DNA from: Paenibacillus sp. YYML68
Lineage (GTDB): Bacteria; Bacillota; Bacilli; Paenibacillales; NBRC-103111
DNA: 64,000 bases
NCBI RefSeq assembly: GCF_027923405.1
Contig: NZ_BQYI01000001.1
Coordinates: forward strand, 4,724,501-4,788,500
Direction: 5' to 3'
Part shown: piece after piece, positions 60,170 to 64,000 of the stretch
How the letters are laid out: every line of letters begins with the position of its first letter
How positions within the stretch are numbered: the first letter of the stretch is position 1
The notes under the pieces: model-generated
What the model saw: the letters and a program-made list of their open reading frames with translations, nothing else
Told to the model about the DNA's origin: nothing
Databases searched by the model: none
Position numbers and translations under genes: made by a program

Positions 60170-61123
60170 ATGAACAAGCCGTTCCCGCTTCGCCTCGCCA
60201 TCCTGTTCACCGCAGTATGGGCCGGGCTCGCCGCCGTGTTCGCTGTAATCGACCTTCCGCTCGCCATCGCCGTCTACAATCCAGCCTCCGAATGGGGACT
60301 GTTCCTCCAGACGTACGGGGAGCATCCGACCGTATTCCTTGTGTGGCTGGCTGCACAGGTGCCGCTTAGCCTGTCGCGCTTCCTGACACCGCCGCTTCGA
60401 CTCGCGAGCCGACTGCTACTGTACACCGTCTCCCTCGCAGCGGGCTATGCACTCGTGCTGATGACCGTCCAGCGCGCGATGCATGCTCATCTGTCCATCA
60501 TAGGGGTGATACTTGTCCTGCTAGCCGTACTGACGCTCACTCTGCTCGTGCAAGCCGCCTTGACGCGTGTGCAGCCCGATCGCCTGAAGCAGCTTCACCG
60601 GGCCGCTTGGCTGACGCTGCTCCTCTTCGGCGCTGAGCTGGCGCTCGTTCACCTGCTGAAGCTCGGCTGGGGACGCATCCGCTTCCGCGATCTGCTGCCC
60701 GATCACTCGAACTTCACGAGCTGGTACGTGCCGATGGGACCGACAGGCGGCCGTTCATTCCCGTCCGCACATTCCTCGAACAGCTGGGCGCTGCTGACGC
60801 TGCCCGCAATGGTAGCTGCGCTCCACGCAAGCCTATCCTTCCGCTGGGCCGCTTGGATCTTCGCCATCGGCTGGGCGTCGCTCACCAGCCTCAGCCGCGT
60901 CGTCATCGGTGCTCACTTCGCCTCCGACGTCCTGTTCGGCGCCTGTATCACGATCACGCTGCTCGTCCTGCTGCAGCGCTGCCTGCCCCTGCATCGCGAC
61001 CTTACGCCGACCAGCAAGCAGCGTTCCTCAGACGGACCACAGTCTGCGCACACCGCCGTATACGCAACAAGGCTAGAGACAACGGGGGGGAATCCCTCCG
61101 CTCCTCTAGCCTTCCGGCCTTAG
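60170..61123 (+). CDS. PAP2-family membrane phosphatase
   Basis: 317 residues, about six membrane helices. The phosphatase active site is built from KLGWGRIRFRD (motif KX6RP-like with a late change), GGRSFPSAHSSNSW (motif PSAH for PSGH) and SLSRVVIGAHFASDV (SRX5HX3D). It probably dephosphorylates undecaprenyl-pyrophosphate or a phosphatidate-type lipid at the outer membrane face. Position is divergent from the small Q/A-rich gene and convergent with catalase. The C-terminal 55 residues are a soluble tail. Confidence 0.88.
   Translation: MNKPFPLRLAILFTAVWAGLAAVFAVIDLPLAIAVYNPASEWGLFLQTYGEHPTVFLVWLAAQVPLSLSRFLTPPLRLASRLLLYTVSLAAGYALVLMTVQRAMHAHLSIIGVILVLLAVLTLTLLVQAALTRVQPDRLKQLHRAAWLTLLLFGAELALVHLLKLGWGRIRFRDLLPDHSNFTSWYVPMGPTGGRSFPSAHSSNSWALLTLPAMVAALHASLSFRWAAWIFAIGWASLTSLSRVVIGAHFASDVLFGACITITLLVLLQRCLPLHRDLTPTSKQRSSDGPQSAHTAVYATRLETTGGNPSAPLAFRP
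61069..61113. terminator. Hairpin at the PAP2/catalase junction
   Basis: AAGGCTAGAG (61069-61078) pairs with CTCTAGCCTT (61104-61113), extended inside by GGGAGG-like pairing. It lies within the last codons of the PAP2 gene, 22 bases before the catalase stop, and could terminate the minus-strand transcript. Confidence 0.45.
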
Positions 61124-61134
61124 TCCCTTCCCGA

Positions 61135-62700
61135 TTAATACCCGTCCGTCTGTTGCCCGGACTTGCCCGCGATGTCTGCACCGTCACGGTTCGCCGACGA
61201 GCCGAGATGTCCCATGTCGGCCTTCGCCTCGACGAGCCCCTCAGACACACGGCGACCGTAGTCTGCATCGGCATTCGTCAAGTATTCAATCATCTTCTGT
61301 TGAATGTGCGGCTGGCATACCTTCAGCGCATCGACCAGATTCATAATGAGCTCGTCGCGCTCCCAAGCCTCGAGCTTGCGGTACGTATCACCCGCCTGTC
61401 CGAAGTCGTTCGTGCGGCTGAGCTTCTCCCGTACTAGCTTCGCGTTGTACATCGGCTCATGCGGCTTGCCGCCCGGAGCTGCCTCCTGCAAGCCTCCTAG
61501 CGAGGACGGCTCGTAGTTGACATGCGGGTTCTGACCTGGAGCGCGGTCCACCGTGAACTCCATCTGACCGCCGCGCTGATTCGTCGCGATGTGCGTCTTC
61601 GGCGCATTGATCGGCAGCTGCAGATAGTTCGTGCCGACGCGATAGCGCTGTGTATCCGAGTAGGAGAACGTCCGCCCCTGCAGCAGCTTGTCGTCGGAGA
61701 AGTCAAGGCCGTCCACCAACACGCCTGTACCGAATGCCACCTGCTCCACCTCGTTGAAGTAATCGGCCGGGTTGCGGTCGAGCACCATTTTACCGACGGG
61801 TAGGAACGGGAACTTCTCATGATCCCACAGCTTCGTCGGGTCGAGCGGGTCGAAGTCGAGCTCCGGATGCTCGTCATCGCTCATGATCTGTACACAGAGC
61901 TCCCACTCCGGATAGTCGCCGCGCTCGATCGACTCGTACAGATCCTGCGTTGCATGACTCGTGTTCTTCGCCTGAATCGCTTCAGCCTCCTGCTGCGTCA
62001 AGTTCTTAATGCCTTGCTTGATCGGCTCCCAGTGATACTTGACCAGCACCGCCTGACCGTCTGCATTGACCCACTTGTATGTATTGACGCCCGAGCCCTG
62101 CATCTGACGATAGTTGGCAGGAATGCCCCAGGGCGAGAACAGGAACGTCACCATATGCGTCGCCTCCGGCGTGTTCGACAGGAAGTCGAACATACGCTCT
62201 GGATTTTGCAGATTCGTCACCGGATCTGGCTTGAACGCATGCACCATGTCCGGGAACTTCAGCGGATCGCGGATGAAGAAGATCTTCAGATTGTTGCCGA
62301 CCAGATCCCAGTTGCCGTCCTCGGTGTAGAACTTCGTCGCGAACCCGCGCGGGTCGCGGAACGTCTCGGGCGAATGACCGCCGTGTACGACCGTGGAGAA
62401 GCGAACGAATACCGGCGTGCGCTTGCCCGTCTCCTGGAACAGCTTCGCGCGCGTATACTTCGACACCGGCTCGCTGCCGACCTTGCCGTACGCCTCGAAG
62501 TAGCCGTGCGCCCCTGCGCCGCGTGCATGGACGACGCGCTCGGGAATGCGCTCACGGTCGAAGTGTGAAATTTTCTCAATATAATGATAATTCTCCAGCA
62601 CAGACGGGCCCCGGTTGCCTACCGTGCGAATGTGCTGATTGTCCGAGATCGGGTGACCTTGCCGATTCGTTAAGGTCATCTCCTTCGTATCCTTCTCCAT
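61135..62700 (-). CDS. katA: Monofunctional haem catalase
   Basis: 521 residues from the ATG at 62700; an ATG at 62712 directly abuts AAAGGGGG and is too close, while 62700 lies 12 bases from it. Catalase core: active-site [14 protein letters not shown] (His) and [24 protein letters not shown] (Asn), haem-ligand region [16 protein letters not shown] with the axial Tyr, and [14 protein letters not shown]. Small-subunit clade length; it breaks down H2O2. It is divergent from Dps across 147 bases, a common oxidative-stress pairing. No convincing PerR box (TTATAATNATTATAA) was seen between them. Confidence 0.95.
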   Translation of the reverse strand: MEKDTKEMTLTNRQGHPISDNQHIRTVGNRGPSVLENYHYIEKISHFDRERIPERVVHARGAGAHGYFEAYGKVGSEPVSKYTRAKLFQETGKRTPVFVRFSTVVHGGHSPETFRDPRGFATKFYTEDGNWDLVGNNLKIFFIRDPLKFPDMVHAFKPDPVTNLQNPERMFDFLSNTPEATHMVTFLFSPWGIPANYRQMQGSGVNTYKWVNADGQAVLVKYHWEPIKQGIKNLTQQEAEAIQAKNTSHATQDLYESIERGDYPEWELCVQIMSDDEHPELDFDPLDPTKLWDHEKFPFLPVGKMVLDRNPADYFNEVEQVAFGTGVLVDGLDFSDDKLLQGRTFSYSDTQRYRVGTNYLQLPINAPKTHIATNQRGGQMEFTVDRAPGQNPHVNYEPSSLGGLQEAAPGGKPHEPMYNAKLVREKLSRTNDFGQAGDTYRKLEAWERDELIMNLVDALKVCQPHIQQKMIEYLTNADADYGRRVSEGLVEAKADMGHLGSSANRDGADIAGKSGQQTDGY

Positions 62701-62847
62701 AGCTCGCTTCATCCCCCTTTAGCTTATCCTTAGTACGATTTACCAGTTGAGGAAAAAGTATTCGCATATGCACCCCTAATTTGTAATCCTCACACGAAAC
62801 TATTAAAATGAAAGAGGGTTGCAAATTTTTTCCGTGAGGTGGTAACG

Positions 62848-63282
62848 ATGAGTCCATTGCTGTCTGCACTTAACCAACAAATTGCAAACTGGTCCGTTCT
62901 GTACATCAAGCTGCACAATTACCACTGGTACGTGAAGGGCAATCAATTCTTTACTCTGCATGTCAAGTTCGAAGAGCTATATAATGAAGCCGCGCTTCAT
63001 ATCGACGAGCTAGCCGAGCGTATGCTGGCGCTTCGCGGTGAGCCTGTGGCAACGATGAAGGGCTGTCTGGAGCTTGCCTCCGTACAAGAGGCTGCTGGCG
63101 GCGAGGACGCGAACGGTATGGTCGCGAGCATCGTGAAGGACTTCGAGGTGCTTCTTGGCGAGCTGAAGGCCGGCATGGAGCTTGCAGACCAAGAGGGAGA
63201 CGAGACGACTGGAGACATGTTCCTAGCGATCTACTCGTCCCTGGAGAAGCATACGTGGATGCTGTCCGCTTACCTCGGATAG
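62848..63282 (+). CDS. dps: Dps-family ferritin-like protein
   Basis: 144 residues from the ATG at 62848, fixed by GAGGTGG six bases upstream; an in-frame GTG at 62839 is inside that site. Four-helix ferritin fold with the intersubunit ferroxidase residues in LHNYHWYVKGNQFFTLHVKFEELYNEAALHIDELAER (H, H/D and E). It stores iron with H2O2 as oxidant and may coat DNA. It is divergent from katA, forming an oxidative-stress pair. It ends at a strong terminator. Confidence 0.93.
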   Translation: MSPLLSALNQQIANWSVLYIKLHNYHWYVKGNQFFTLHVKFEELYNEAALHIDELAERMLALRGEPVATMKGCLELASVQEAAGGEDANGMVASIVKDFEVLLGELKAGMELADQEGDETTGDMFLAIYSSLEKHTWMLSAYLG

Positions 63283-63354
63283 CTTCATACGCGGTACAAC
63301 GCCGAACAAGCTGATAAGTCGCCCGAACAGGTCGTCATAGCGATATAAGTTGAA

Positions 63355-63392
63355 CAAGCCGCCGTCATCCCGAATCGGGAGACGGCGGCTTG
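63355..63392. terminator. Terminator after dps
   Basis: CAAGCCGCCGTC (63355-63366) pairs perfectly with GACGGCGGCTTG (63381-63392), and the loop itself pairs further (TCCCG/CGGGA). The stem is unusually stable, 17 base pairs in total. Confidence 0.85.
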
Positions 63393-63489
63393 CTCGTGTT
63401 GTATAGCTTGCGGAGTGCTTAGCTGCCTCGGCACGCCCCAGAGTAACAAGAAGCTCGTGAGCTGTCACGATCCCCTCGCCTTACGTATT

Positions 63490-64000
63490 CTAATGTAACG
63501 GCAACCGAACCGTGACCCGCGTCCCCGCTCCAAGCTCGCTCTGTACCTCGATGTCACCTTGATGATGCTCAACAAGCTGCTTGACCATGAACAGACCAAT
63601 GCCTTGACCTCCACGCTGGTCGTTCGTCTTCTCATACTTCTGGAACAGTCTGACGAGTTGATCGTCCGACATGCCGCAGCCTTGGTCGATCGTCTCGAGT
63701 ACAAGCTCCCCTCCTGCGCAATATGCCTTGAACTGAACCGTCCGGCCCTCGTCGCTATACTTGATCGCGTTGCTCAATATGTTCGAGATAATGAGCTTGA
63801 AGCCGGTCGCGTTGCTCATCAGCTTCTCCCAGCCTTGAAGCTGCACCTCGTGCAGCAGCTGAATATTTTGCGTACGCGCCTTAATCGACATGACCTCGAT
63901 CACCTGCAGCACGAGCTCCTTCGGAAGCGTCAGCTTGCGCCTCCATAGCGCCTCTGTCGAGAGCATCTGCTCTGTGCTGATAATATGTGAAATCTCATTG
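63490..64000 (-). CDS. Sensor histidine kinase, C-terminal part only
   Basis: The frame is open from the right window edge to its stop at 63490. The visible part holds a HATPase_c domain: N-box ISNILSNAIKYSDEGRTV, G1 ETIDQGCGM, F-box RLFQKYEKT and G2 GGQGIGLFMVKQLVEHHQGDI. The upstream residues (NEISHIIST) may be part of the phospho-acceptor helix, but the His box itself is not clearly in view. It acts as an ATP-dependent autokinase in a two-component system. The regulator and sensor domain lie outside the window. Confidence 0.85.
   Translation of the reverse strand, partial: NEISHIISTEQMLSTEALWRRKLTLPKELVLQVIEVMSIKARTQNIQLLHEVQLQGWEKLMSNATGFKLIISNILSNAIKYSDEGRTVQFKAYCAGGELVLETIDQGCGMSDDQLVRLFQKYEKTNDQRGGQGIGLFMVKQLVEHHQGDIEVQSELGAGTRVTVRLPLH

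Noticed and set aside
62713-62847. PerR box between katA and dps.
   Set aside because: AT-rich stretches exist, but none fits TTATAATNATTATAA well enough to report as a site.

Overview
The window is a chromosomal segment from a spore-forming, S-layer-bearing, low-G+C-phylum bacterium of the Paenibacillaceae (Paenibacillus/Cohnella type), although the core here is itself fairly GC-rich. The evidence is two SLH-anchored surface proteins, a gerA-type germinant-receptor operon, the spore-coat transglutaminase Tgl, YhfH- and YjzC-like small proteins, strong AGGAGG ribosome sites with many GTG/TTG starts, and compact intrinsic terminators. No rRNA, tRNA or CRISPR array was seen.

Layout. 1-13.2 kb is core sequence: a MORN-repeat protein (5' end outside the window), a cadherin-like/SLH protein, an XRE antitoxin carrying a toxin remnant, a heterodimeric ABC exporter (YheI/YheH type), an HhH DNA glycosylase, a DUF554 protein, pyruvate kinase, an AraC regulator and a PNPOx-fold protein. 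13.2-28.2 kb is an accessory island. It holds a glycosidase C-terminal remnant, a higBA locus with a frameshifted toxin, a Fic protein, a stand-alone P-loop ATPase bracketed by two copies of a structured repeat, a Dam-family methyltransferase paired with a ParB/Srx-like protein (13-residue Gly/Ala/Ser repeats), an IS3-family element, a serine-recombinase remnant and an HEPN-type gene. That HEPN gene is broken by an IS110 element (bridge-RNA-sized leader) and by a three-gene Tn7/Tn5053-like transposon with a perfect 5-bp target duplication. The genes from about 14.2 to 20 kb are clearly AT-rich compared with both flanks. A third copy of the structured repeat lies at the island's right edge.

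28.2-48.1 kb is core again: RNase H1, RecQ with an 81-bp repeat array in its N-terminus, a GT2 glycosyltransferase, a 2.6-kilo-residue SLH surface protein, an AT-hook protein, a GNAT, an erythromycin-esterase homologue, a DUF1992 protein, a nitroreductase, YhfH, an MGDG-synthase-like glycosyltransferase and a DUF1361 membrane protein. 48.1-64 kb holds Tgl, a dGTPase-like HD protein, a kinase-fold protein, the gerA-type operon (its gerC gene has an in-frame amber codon), a thermitase-like protease, a TRM11-like methyltransferase, a PAP2 phosphatase, a divergent catalase/Dps pair and the C-terminal part of a histidine kinase.

Functional groups: surface architecture (SLH proteins, glycosyltransferases), sporulation and germination (Tgl, ger operon), oxidative and xenobiotic stress (catalase, Dps, nitroreductase, ABC exporter), DNA maintenance (RecQ, RNase H, dGTPase, glycosylase), and an island of toxin/defence-like genes that is largely decaying under transposon insertion.
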